Source of the DNA: Planctomycetota bacterium
GTDB taxonomy: Bacteria; Planctomycetota; Phycisphaerae; Sedimentisphaerales; SM23-30
Reading direction: 5' to 3'
Length of the DNA stretch: 14,298 nt
NCBI GenBank assembly: GCA_029573975.1
Contig: JAKQBU010000225.1
Span: 1-14,298, forward strand
Positions 7,217 to 14,198 of this stretch are shown here, one piece after another. The translations under genes and the position numbers were made by a program. The first letter of the stretch is position 1. Each line of letters starts with the position of its first letter. The notes beneath the pieces are model-generated. The model was not told where the DNA came from, made no database searches, and saw nothing but the letters and a program-made list of their open reading frames with translations.

Positions 7217-8393
7217 AAAGCTGCTGATACATCCCCGGCAGCTTTTCCCCCCGCGGGCATTTCCCGCACAGCGCTGTACTCACCTCCTTCCCCAGCGGCA
7301 GCTTCCCCGCCCCCTCCGGCCATCTCCGGCTCAGCTCCTTCATCAGGCAACCGCACCGCGGCAATCCGAACCACTTCCCCATCTCCGCCCAGATTTCCCC
7401 CAGTGGCCGCGTCAGTACATTCCCAAACGCCAGCGGCGTCAGATCGCACGGACACACATTCCCCACTGCGTCAATATACAAATGATGATACCCCGCCCCG
7501 CACCCAAACATCTCCTCCGATTCCAGATAGGCAAAACTCGACACCGCCGGCCCCTTATTGCGCCGGTTCCACTGCTTGTGAAACTCCGCCATCGCCGCCG
7601 TCTCCTCCGCGCTGGGCAGTTCCGCCACCTGCCGCTGCATCCGCCCCGTCGGGATCGGCTCCAGCACCCGGAACTCGTGCACCCCCAGCCGCTCCGCCAG
7701 CTCCGCCATCTTCCCCAGCGACCCCCGCCCGATCTTCTCGTGCGTCCCCACCGTCGAAATCGCCGTATAAAGCCCCGCCTCCAGCGAATACTCTATCGCC
7801 CGCATCGCCTCCGCAAACGACCCCGCCGCCCCGCGCACCGCATCATGTTCCCCCTCCTCCTCCGCTTCCACCCCGATCATCAGGCACCCCAGCCCTGCCT
7901 CCCGCAGTTTTTCCGCCCGCTCCTTATTCAATTGATGCCCCGTCGTAAACACAATACTGGCCGTATCCTCCCCGATCGCCCGCACCAGATCCACAATATC
8001 CTTCCGCAGCAGCGGCTCCCCGCCCGTCAGCCCGATCGTCGGCGACCCCAGCCCCTTGATCTGCCGGATCACCCCTATCGCCCCCGCCGTATCCAGTCGC
8101 CCCACCTGATGCTCCCCATAGCTGCAATGCCCGCAATGATACGGACACTGGTCCGTCACCGCAAAATACGTGGAGTACGGGATTCGCTTCCGCTCGATTA
8201 CCGCCGCCAGAAACCGGTCAAACGCCGCCGACGGAATCGGCGGGAAAAAACTGTTGATCCGCAGCCGCCCCTCATGCCGCTGCGGATTCTCATACCGCAT
8301 CTGCCCCGCCAGATACCGCAAATGCCCCAGCGGCAGCTTCCCCACGCACCGCCAAAACACCGGACTCAGCCGTATCCAGTCACCTATCCGCAT
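7173..8393 (-). CDS. Radical SAM protein with C-terminal SPASM/twitch-like cysteines
   Basis: The 406-aa enzyme carries the canonical CPYHCGHC cluster motif (C83, C87, C90), which binds a 4Fe-4S cluster for reductive cleavage of SAM. GGEP follows at 124-127. The C-terminal part has seven more cysteines: C298, C314-x-C316 after GNV, C347-x-C349 and C376-xx-C379. That arrangement resembles SPASM or twitch auxiliary cluster domains of peptide- or small-molecule-modifying radical SAM enzymes. No precursor peptide gene is evident nearby. The ATG at 8393 has AGGGA about 7 bp upstream and lies inside the last codons of the preceding membrane protein gene (10-bp overlap), so it is co-transcribed with that gene. 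The 3' end overlaps the prenyltransferase gene. The coding strand is strongly purine-rich and GC-rich, which creates long open frames on the other strand. It may belong to the methyltransferase-prenyltransferase pathway. Confidence 0.9.
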   Translation of the reverse strand: MRIGDWIRLSPVFWRCVGKLPLGHLRYLAGQMRYENPQRHEGRLRINSFFPPIPSAAFDRFLAAVIERKRIPYSTYFAVTDQCPYHCGHCSYGEHQVGRLDTAGAIGVIRQIKGLGSPTIGLTGGEPLLRKDIVDLVRAIGEDTASIVFTTGHQLNKERAEKLREAGLGCLMIGVEAEEEGEHDAVRGAAGSFAEAMRAIEYSLEAGLYTAISTVGTHEKIGRGSLGKMAELAERLGVHEFRVLEPIPTGRMQRQVAELPSAEETAAMAEFHKQWNRRNKGPAVSSFAYLESEEMFGCGAGYHHLYIDAVGNVCPCDLTPLAFGNVLTRPLGEIWAEMGKWFGLPRCGCLMKELSRRWPEGAGKLPLGKEVSTALCGKCPRGEKLPGMYQQLFKGPANTGRPGKPA

Positions 8394-8899
8394 GCGGATT
8401 CCCTGCTTCCCGCCTCATCAGGAGTTGTAAAACACGCCGAAAGCCGGCCCCAAATAATACGGCTGATAATCCCGCTCAGCATAAATCCGGTGCAAAACCC
8501 AAACAATCTGCCGGGAATGATCGGTACCGAAAATTTCACCTTATAGCTGACTATCAAAACTATAAAAACTACACTGGAACAGAGAATCCCAACCACACCT
8601 CCGTATAATTCATTGTAAGTAAGAAATCGAGTGCGGGATAATTTTCTCTTGAGCAGAGAAACCGGTATCCGTATAAAAAAATACCCGGCCGCAAATCCCG
8701 AAATGATTCCCGCGATGATCCCTATGACTGGAAAAGTATGAAAATATGGATATGGGTATGAAAAATGTGATTGATGTATCATCCTATGCAAAAATAGCAG
8801 GTTTTCTGAACCAAATCCCAAAATTCCTCCCACAATTGCGCAGCACACACCAAATATGATAGAATAGATTTTCATCCAACGCTGTATCTCTCTATTCAT
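8384..8899 (-). CDS. Small four-helix membrane protein, third member of a local paralogous family
   Basis: I do not recognise the family. The 171-aa protein has four hydrophobic segments, at about 11-32, 56-80, 98-118 and 126-150. It shares a glycine-rich pattern with the proteins at 10173-11462 (C-terminal half) and 11484-11894: GGILGFGSENL in helix 1, GIIAGIISGF in helix 2, GGVVGILCSS in helix 3 and GRLFGFCTGF in helix 4. Unlike the other two, it has lost the VHxxLMxxHxE ending of helix 3 and reads VFIVLIVSYKV. The ATG at 8899 lies one base after the stop of the ATPase gene, with GAAGGGA in the ATPase tail as ribosome site. Its 3' end contains the start of the radical SAM gene. Translational coupling on both sides indicates one operon. 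Confidence 0.75.
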   Translation of the reverse strand: MNREIQRWMKIYSIIFGVCCAIVGGILGFGSENLLFLHRMIHQSHFSYPYPYFHTFPVIGIIAGIISGFAAGYFFIRIPVSLLKRKLSRTRFLTYNELYGGVVGILCSSVVFIVLIVSYKVKFSVPIIPGRLFGFCTGFMLSGIISRIIWGRLSACFTTPDEAGSRESACG

Positions 8900-8900
8900 G

Positions 8901-10037
8901 CTACAGCAATCCCTTCACCCCACCCACCGGACAAACCATAATTTTCTCATCCGCTGGATACATATCCTCTCCCGGATATACAATCAGCAGCTTCTCCAGA
9001 CCCAGCTCCTCCAGCGCAATCCGCATCGACCGGGTTACCCCCGGCGCCTCGTTAAATTTGAATTCCAGTCCAAACCGCTTGCCGTTACGAATCAGCAGCA
9101 AATCCAGTTCCGCCCGGTTGTACGTCGCCCAGAAATACGCCTGACCCGGCCCTGCCATCCGCAGCGTTTGTTCCAAGGCAAATCCTTCCCAGGCCGCTCC
9201 CGCTTTGGGATGCCCGGTAATCGTCAGGTAATCCGGCAGTACCAGCAGATTGTGCAGGATGCCAGTGTCCCTGAAATAGATCTTGGGCGATTTCACCTGC
9301 CGCTTGCCGGTGTTTTCGTGCCAGGGCTGCAATTGCCGGATCATATACGTTTCGGTCAGGATATCCAGATAGGAACGAACGGTTTTATCCGTCAGCCCCA
9401 GCGACTGCGCCAGTTCCGAGGCGTTCCAGATTTGCCCGTGATAATGGGCCAGCATCGTCCAAAACCGTCGCATCGTGGGAGCAGGTATCCGGATTCCAAA
9501 CTGCGGAATATCCCGCTCCAGAAAAGTCCGGATAAATCCCTCCCGCCAGGTGAAACTATCTTCATCGCTGGCCGCCAGAAACGAACGGGGAAAACCGCCC
9601 CGCACAAACAATTGCCGATCCTGTTTTAGCTGGACCTCCCCCAGGTCAAATCCCGCCAGATCCACAAACTCCACCCGCCCGGCCAGCGTTTCCGACACCG
9701 ACCGGATTATAAACGGGGACGCACTACCCAGAATCAGGAACCGGCACGCATTCTCCAGCTTATCTACCACTACCCGCAACGTGGCAAACAGCTCCGGCAA
9801 AATCTGGATTTCATCGATGACCACCAGCCCCGTTAGACTGCCGAACATCAGTTCCGGATTCTCTAATTTCCGCAAATCGCTCTGGCTTTCCAGATCAAAA
9901 AAGGTGGCCTTTTGCCCTTGGCAAACCATCCGTGCCAGCGTCGTTTTCCCGCATTGCCGGGGCCCCAGCAGCGCCACAATCGGCGATCGTCCCAACGCGG
10001 TTTGTATCATGGACAGATATTTTGGTCGCTCAAGCAT
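8901..10037 (-). CDS. DUF4143-type AAA ATPase
   Basis: The 378-aa protein is a P-loop ATPase of the widespread AAA_14/DUF4143 group. Walker A is GPRQCGKT (25-32), Walker B LVVIDEIQ (71-78), and a sensor-like LILGSAS lies at 101-107. A winged-helix-like segment (about 203-237) is followed by the DUF4143 part: YFRDTGILHNLL (254-265), AAWEGFALEQ (281-290) and AELDLLL...GLEFK (309-327). The last two pieces have the spacing of a PD-(D/E)XK nuclease core. Proteins of this group often sit in variable genomic regions; their cellular role is unclear. The start at 10037 gives MLERPKYLSMIQTAL, a normal family beginning; extending to an in-frame TTG at 10070 would put the start inside the -35 box. There is no ribosome site, because the promoter and a long inverted repeat end just 4 bases before the ATG. 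Confidence 0.9.
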   Translation of the reverse strand: MLERPKYLSMIQTALGRSPIVALLGPRQCGKTTLARMVCQGQKATFFDLESQSDLRKLENPELMFGSLTGLVVIDEIQILPELFATLRVVVDKLENACRFLILGSASPFIIRSVSETLAGRVEFVDLAGFDLGEVQLKQDRQLFVRGGFPRSFLAASDEDSFTWREGFIRTFLERDIPQFGIRIPAPTMRRFWTMLAHYHGQIWNASELAQSLGLTDKTVRSYLDILTETYMIRQLQPWHENTGKRQVKSPKIYFRDTGILHNLLVLPDYLTITGHPKAGAAWEGFALEQTLRMAGPGQAYFWATYNRAELDLLLIRNGKRFGLEFKFNEAPGVTRSMRIALEELGLEKLLIVYPGEDMYPADEKIMVCPVGGVKGLL

Positions 10038-10040
10038 ACT

Positions 10041-10093
10041 AAAATATACCATGAATTTTCGGAATGTCAATCCGAATATTCATGGTATATTTA
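10041..10093. repeat. Long inverted repeat, 23-bp arms around a 7-base loop
   Basis: The left arm is 10041-10063 and the right arm 10071-10093, with 21 of 23 positions complementary; the mismatches are 10041/10093 and 10057/10077. The loop is ATGTCAA. The repeat ends 4 bases from the ATPase start codon and covers its whole promoter. It could be a protein-binding operator, an extruded cruciform, or a mobile palindrome that supplied a promoter. No run of T follows the stem in either direction, so it does not look like a standard terminator. Confidence 0.9.
10043..10070 (-). promoter_or_regulatory. Promoter of the ATPase gene, inside the inverted repeat
   Basis: On the minus strand a perfect TTGACA (10065-10070) and TATATT (10043-10048) are 16 bp apart. 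The -35 box fills the loop of the inverted repeat and the -10 box lies in one arm. The start of transcription should fall at about 10036-10037, that is, on the ATG itself, which predicts a leaderless mRNA. Confidence 0.65.
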
Positions 10094-10172
10094 CCCAAAA
10101 AACCTTCCTTTATCCCTTAAAATCCAAACCAATTTCACCCAATTATGCTGTAAACTCTTAAATTGCAAACCA

Positions 10173-11462
10173 TTATGAATTTTCCCCTGCCTGTACCCCT
10201 TCCGCTTCCACTTCTTTTTGCTTATATCGCCTATCCAGAATACCGCAGCTCACCCAGCTCAAAACCAGCCCCGCCCACACCCCAAAACTCATACCCACCA
10301 GCAAATTCGCAGGATTACTCTCCTCATGATGAATCATCAGGAACAAATGGACCATGCTGGAACAGATGATCCCCGCGACCGCCCCCGCTAGCGTCCCGCT
10401 GCCCACGATGCTGATCTGCCTCTCCGTCCGGTTCCGAATCCTGCTCAGCCACGCCACAAAACAAATCCCAACCACAAATCCTGCTATAATACCCGCTAAC
10501 CCGCCCATCCCGCTGGCTTTTTCCTTTATATAAAGATCCTCAGCCCATTGCCCCAGTAAACCACCTGCCGCCGCCGAGGCAATCCCCAGCCCCACCGCGA
10601 AAATCCAGTGTTTCACCAGATACCGCCGCTGCGAAACCAGCAAACCAATGGCCGCCAGGGATAATATGCTGATAACTACGGCAAATAACATCGTATTATC
10701 CCGAACCGGTAAAATCCCATCATCCTCCAGCCGCCACCGCAAATAAGGCACATCTTTCCGCTTAACCGGTTTAATCTTACCATCCCCAAACAGAATATAA
10801 ATCCGACCTCTTTTCATTTTTTCTGTAACTAATTCCTCCCCACCCGCCTGATTCAAACCCGGCTTGCTATGAAACAATAATACCATATCTGCCGGCATGG
10901 TATTTCCCAGTGGTATTGCATTAATATTTATTGAATATTCAAAACTCTCATCGCCAAATATCCCTTTATATTCATCCTCCTGGTTGAGTAGATCACACCA
11001 TTTGCCTGCCTCCGGCCATTGACCATTATTTTTCTCGGCATATTGGTTTAAAGCATGGTTAAGTCTGGTTAATTGGTAGTTCTCATAACCGATGAACGAC
11101 AATCGTAAGTTGCCCAGAAAAAGAAATAATACCAAAAAAATCATCACCGGCATCACTATCAAAGGAGCAATAAAGTGATTATTCTGAAAAGGCTCTTTAT
11201 TTTTTTTGCAATCGATTAGCGTCAAAATCCCCAACACCAGCGTCGCCAGGCCGGCCGCCAATACCCCAAATGCCACTACCAGTGCTAACGGCCCTCCTAT
11301 AAAAGAAAAAGGCAGGCCAATATATAAGCCGATTAATATCTTGAACCATAAGGACGCTTGTCTGGCATTTTCCCCCTTCTCCGGCAACATCTTGCCCGCC
11401 TCTTCATCCCCTGGAATCTCGCCCAGCTTCTTTTCCCCTTCTCTTTCCTGTAGATTATGCAT
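10173..11462 (-). CDS. Membrane protein: N-terminal helices, pseudopilin-like domain, C-terminal four-helix domain
   Basis: The function is unknown. The 429-aa protein has a charged N-terminus (1-35), then hydrophobic helices at about 39-83 and 97-118. Residues about 120-245 form a soluble domain resembling the globular part of planctomycete pseudopilin-like proteins: a helix LTRLNHALNQYAEKNNGQWP (131-150), then VLLFHSKPGLNQAGG and ILFGDGKIKPVKRKDVPYLRW. After another helix (257-277) comes the four-helix module (about 286-410) shared with its two neighbours: GGLLGQWAEDLY, GLAGIIAGFVVG, GAVAGIICSSMVHLFLMIHHEE and VGMSFGVWAGLVL. It looks like a fusion of a DUF4190/pilin-like front with the small module that stands alone at 11484-11894. 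The ATG at 11462 has GGGA about 9 bp upstream and lies 21 bp after the upstream gene, so both are one operon. The 135 bp after its stop hold the ATPase promoter palindrome. Confidence 0.75.
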   Translation of the reverse strand: MHNLQEREGEKKLGEIPGDEEAGKMLPEKGENARQASLWFKILIGLYIGLPFSFIGGPLALVVAFGVLAAGLATLVLGILTLIDCKKNKEPFQNNHFIAPLIVMPVMIFLVLFLFLGNLRLSFIGYENYQLTRLNHALNQYAEKNNGQWPEAGKWCDLLNQEDEYKGIFGDESFEYSININAIPLGNTMPADMVLLFHSKPGLNQAGGEELVTEKMKRGRIYILFGDGKIKPVKRKDVPYLRWRLEDDGILPVRDNTMLFAVVISILSLAAIGLLVSQRRYLVKHWIFAVGLGIASAAAGGLLGQWAEDLYIKEKASGMGGLAGIIAGFVVGICFVAWLSRIRNRTERQISIVGSGTLAGAVAGIICSSMVHLFLMIHHEESNPANLLVGMSFGVWAGLVLSWVSCGILDRRYKQKEVEAEGVQAGENS

Positions 11463-11483
11463 ATGTATTTTCCCAGCTTTCTT

Positions 11484-11894
11484 TTATTTTTTGAACAGGC
11501 GGAACTTTAAAACAAATCCGCCGATAGCCCCTAATAAGGCGCCTGTGAACAGCCCGATGATACCGCCGATAATCGGTGGCATATACTTGATTTCGGAATG
11601 GATGAACATCAAATAGACATGGACCAGAGTGGAGCAAAGAACTCCGGCAAATATGCCGATCAGACTACCCTCTCTTCCACCGCAGCCGGGGATGACTACT
11701 CGTACCAGAAAGACAAAAGATAGCCCCGTTACCAAACCGGCTATAGCCCCTACGGTACCACCTCCGGGTAACATCGACTCCGGATCCCTGGCGTGATACA
11801 AAAATTCCGCTCCATACCCCAGAATCCCCCCGCTACCCGTGGCGATTAGACTGAACAATACGGCAAAAATAATCAAAGGGATTTTATTTTTCAT
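11484..11894 (-). CDS. Small four-helix membrane protein, stand-alone family member
   Basis: The 136-aa protein is nearly all membrane, with helices at about 4-26, 45-68, 77-97 and 106-129. It is the simplest form of the local family: SGGILGYGAEFLYHARDPES (21-40), GTVGAIAGLVTG (46-57), GIFAGVLCSTLVHVYLMFIH (80-99) followed by SE, and GGIIGLFTGALLGAIGG (110-126). Conserved histidines and a glutamate at the end of helix 3 are shared with the 429-aa neighbour. The function is unknown; a channel or a small regulatory membrane module are both possible. The start at 11894 is preferred over in-frame ATGs at 11918 and 11912 because AGGCAGAG lies just upstream and the protein then begins directly before helix 1. 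A strong promoter sits at 11947-11975. It is the first gene of an operon with the 429-aa protein. Confidence 0.75.
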   Translation of the reverse strand: MKNKIPLIIFAVLFSLIATGSGGILGYGAEFLYHARDPESMLPGGGTVGAIAGLVTGLSFVFLVRVVIPGCGGREGSLIGIFAGVLCSTLVHVYLMFIHSEIKYMPPIIGGIIGLFTGALLGAIGGFVLKFRLFKK

Positions 11895-11946
11895 ATTGCT
11901 CTGCCTATACATCGACACAGTTTAACCGGTTTTGGCCATCGCCATC

Positions 11947-11975
11947 ATGATAACACCAATCCGGCATGGTGTCAA
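11947..11975 (-). promoter_or_regulatory. Promoter of the membrane protein operon with an internal palindrome
   Basis: On the minus strand a perfect TTGACA (11970-11975) and TATCAT (11947-11952) are 17 bp apart. The start would be near 11940, with a leader of about 45 bases. The spacer carries a perfect inverted repeat, ACACCA-8-TGGTGT (11953-11958 and 11967-11972), whose right arm overlaps the -35 box. This is the typical place for a repressor operator. I see no other feature in the rest of the 293-bp gap 11895-12187 except the short tandem repeat at 12124. Confidence 0.65.
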
Positions 11976-12123
11976 AACGGTAAATAACCGGAAAGAATTC
12001 TGCCAGGCGGGGGAAGAAATAATAGTTGACAGGAATATCGGTAAAGGTAGAATGGGAGACAATCGCATTGGGAATGGTCAACAGGATAGGCTGGCAGATT
12101 ATATATGGGACAAGAGTAGTTTT

Positions 12124-12141
12124 AACACGAAGAACACGAAG
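12124..12141. repeat. Two tandem copies of AACACGAAG
   Basis: Two identical 9-base units are followed by the degenerate GAAAGAAG. From memory, CACGAAGG-type tandem runs recur between genes in many PVC and other environmental bacterial genomes; I cannot verify that here. It marks the left edge of the AT-rich patch that contains the next gene. Confidence 0.6.
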
Positions 12142-12187
12142 GAAAGAAGATGTTTCTTCATATTATAATTCCATACGGAAATGATAT

Positions 12188-12673
12188 TTGAGCGAATATA
12201 AAGAACAACTTAATTACTCAATGTGTAATGGCGGCGAAGTATCAGCGAGAACAATGAGATTTTTCAAAGTATCTCCTTTTAAAGTTGAACTGCGTAGGTC
12301 TATTAAACAATATATACTCTACGTAAGCCTTTTGATTCTGGCGGTGATTTTAAGTACCGATCTAAAACTTGTTGATTTTCCGATTTGGCATCAAATTATC
12401 AGGATAGCTATAATAGTAATTCCATTTTGTATAGGGATAATAGGATTAACAATCGGATTTAGAATTAAGAAAATAGTGATTAACAAAGAAGTGGCTATTA
12501 TAGAAATCATTCCGGGAATAACTGGCAAGAAAAGAGATTTCAAGTTTGATCAAATTAAGTCCTTACAGTTATTACATCATCGTACAGGAGAAGATAATGA
12601 TGATTGCTATGAAATCAACCTTGTTTTTTTCGAACCAGAAAATTCACGTTTTAATTTAGCCAATGGAAAATAA
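12188..12673 (+). CDS. Hypothetical membrane protein with two helices and a beta-rich tail, possibly truncated
   Basis: I do not recognise this gene. The longest frame gives 161 aa from a TTG at 12188; in-frame ATGs at 12221 and 12254 are also possible, and none has a clear ribosome site. Two hydrophobic helices (about 42-60 and 67-91) form a hairpin. They are followed by strands such as KIVINKEVAIIEIIPG, RDFKFDQIKSLQLL and CYEINLVFF, a pattern like bacterial PH-like membrane proteins. The protein ends abruptly at SRFNLANGK, where proteins of this shape usually go on with a helix, so the 3' end may be missing. Codon and base use is far more AT-rich than in all neighbours, which suggests horizontal acquisition or relaxed selection. 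It is the only plus-strand gene among minus-strand genes here. Confidence 0.55.
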   Translation: MSEYKEQLNYSMCNGGEVSARTMRFFKVSPFKVELRRSIKQYILYVSLLILAVILSTDLKLVDFPIWHQIIRIAIIVIPFCIGIIGLTIGFRIKKIVINKEVAIIEIIPGITGKKRDFKFDQIKSLQLLHHRTGEDNDDCYEINLVFFEPENSRFNLANGK

Positions 12674-12677
12674 AGCA

Positions 12678-12815
12678 CTATAGTTGACGGATCCGCCAAA
12701 AGTCGATATTGACTTCCAAAGAGGGCTCTGGCTCTCCAATAACAAGGGGACGACGAGCTTTTGACGCTGGCGTTATAGTTGCAACAACACTCCGAATGAA
12801 ATAGCCCTGCCGAAA
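12678..12815 (-). pseudogene. Possible 3' remnant of an unidentified gene
   Basis: On the minus strand 45 codons run in frame to a TAG at 12678 and read like a natural C-terminus (FRQGYFIRSVVATITPASKA, then RRPLVIGEPEPSLEVNIDFW). There is no start codon or ribosome site of its own: upstream the frame runs into the end of der out of phase. The composition looks protein-like, but I cannot assign a family. It may instead be chance open sequence in the 143-bp gap between der and the hypothetical gene. Confidence 0.3.
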
Positions 12816-12816
12816 C

Positions 12817-14151
12817 TTATTCTTCTTCTTTCTCTTTCCGGTGCGGGCGGAGTAGCAGGCGGATGGGGATTTCGGAGAAGGGCAGCAGGTCGCGGAGGCG
12901 GTTGACGAAAAACCGCTGGTAGTTCTCGTCAATCAGGTCCGGTTTATTCACAAACAGCACAATGGTCGGCGGGGTCGTCGCCACCTGGGTCGAATAATAC
13001 ACCCGCGGCAGGCCGACCTTGCGCCGGGCGGACGGTACGCGCTCCTCGGTAATGGTCTTCACCGCCCGGTTGAGCTGCCCCGTGCTCACCCGCGTGGTGG
13101 ACTGCTTGTGCAGTTGCCGCGCCAGGTCCAGCAGCGACTGAATATTTTTCCCCTCCGTGGCGGTAATAAAGCTGATGGGAGCATAGCTCAGCCCCGGCAG
13201 CAGCTTGTCGATATACTCGTGGTATTGCTCCGTGGTGGCCCGGTCTTTGGCCAGGTCCCACTTGTTCACCACGATAATGCAGGGCTTGTACTCCTCGCTG
13301 ATATAGCTGGCCAGCTTCTTATCGACCTGTGAAATCTCCGACGTCGCATCCAGGAACATCAGCACCACATCCGCCCGCCGCACCGACCGAGTCGCCCGCG
13401 TATAGCTGTAAAACTCGATATCCTCACTGGCCATCTTTGCCTTCTTCCGCACCCCGGCGGTGTCGATGGCCAGAATGGTATGCCCGTCCTTTTCGATCCG
13501 GACATCAATCGCATCCCGCGTGGTCCCCGGCACCTCGCTGACAATCACCCGCTCCTCGCCCGCCAGCGAATTGATGAAGCTGCTCTTGCCGACGTTGCGC
13601 TTGCCCACCACCGACAGCTTCATAATCGCTTCCGGCGGCCTGCTGGTATCCAGCCCCGCCAGCTCCTGTAATATCCGCTCGACCAGTTCCGTCCGGTTGC
13701 GCCCGTGCAGGGCTGACACACAGATCGGCTCCCCATACCCCAGCGCGAAAAACTCCCCCCGGTGGTTCTCCAGGCTTTGCGAATCTGCTTTATTAGCCAC
13801 CAGCAGCACCCGCAGCTCCGGCCGCCGCAGCAATTCCGCTACTTTTTTATCCAGCGCGGCGATCCCCTCCCGGATATCCACCACAAACAAAATAATCTGC
13901 GCCTGATCGATGGCCCGGGCAATCTGCCCTTCCACATGTTCCGTCAGATTGTCACAATCCTCGATCCCGTACCCGCCCGTATCCACCAGCTCGAAATACC
14001 GGTCCTCCAGCTCCACCACCGTGCTCACCCGGTCCCGCGTCACCCCCGCCGTCGGATCGACTATGCTGATCGGCCGCCCAGCCAGCGCATTGAGCAAACT
14101 GCTCTTGCCCACATTCGGACGGCCTACTATCGCTACTACCGGTAATGCCAT
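12817..14151 (-). CDS. der: Ribosome biogenesis GTPase Der (EngA)
   Basis: Der is an essential double-GTPase that assists assembly of the large ribosomal subunit. The 444-aa protein has both G domains and the C-terminal KH-like domain. In domain 1, GRPNVGKS is at 10-17, the T in GVTRD at 36-40, DTGG at 57-60 and NKAD at 120-123. In domain 2, GKRNVGKS is at 183-190, GTTRD at 209-213, DTAG at 230-233 and NKWD at 296-299. The KH-like part covers roughly 350-444 and ends in a lysine/glutamate-rich tail. The length is normal for the family. The replacement of RP by KR in the second P-loop is a lineage-like variant, not a loss of function, because the invariant G, K and S remain. It begins 48 bp after the stop of the partial gene upstream and may be transcribed with it. 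No strong ribosome site precedes the ATG. Confidence 0.97.
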   Translation of the reverse strand: MALPVVAIVGRPNVGKSSLLNALAGRPISIVDPTAGVTRDRVSTVVELEDRYFELVDTGGYGIEDCDNLTEHVEGQIARAIDQAQIILFVVDIREGIAALDKKVAELLRRPELRVLLVANKADSQSLENHRGEFFALGYGEPICVSALHGRNRTELVERILQELAGLDTSRPPEAIMKLSVVGKRNVGKSSFINSLAGEERVIVSEVPGTTRDAIDVRIEKDGHTILAIDTAGVRKKAKMASEDIEFYSYTRATRSVRRADVVLMFLDATSEISQVDKKLASYISEEYKPCIIVVNKWDLAKDRATTEQYHEYIDKLLPGLSYAPISFITATEGKNIQSLLDLARQLHKQSTTRVSTGQLNRAVKTITEERVPSARRKVGLPRVYYSTQVATTPPTIVLFVNKPDLIDENYQRFFVNRLRDLLPFSEIPIRLLLRPHRKEKEEE

Positions 14152-14198
14152 ATTTTAAAATTTCTACCCAAACCAGTTTAAAAGTTATTGAACAAATT

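Noticed and set aside
7482..8546. Long plus-strand open frame of 354 codons, very rich in proline and arginine, plus a second one at 7403-7948
   Set aside because: Both are antisense to the radical SAM gene, which has clear motifs. They arise from its purine-rich, GC-rich coding strand and have no protein-like motif.
10041..10093. The inverted repeat as an intrinsic terminator of the 429-aa membrane protein gene
   Set aside because: The stem is not followed by a T-run, it is AT-rich, and it coincides with a good promoter for the next gene.
12124..12141. Start of a CRISPR array
   Set aside because: There are only two short, directly adjacent units without spacers.
11932..12168. Plus-strand open frame of 78 codons upstream of the hypothetical gene
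   Set aside because: It overlaps the promoter of the membrane protein operon and the tandem repeat, has no ribosome site and no recognisable protein pattern.
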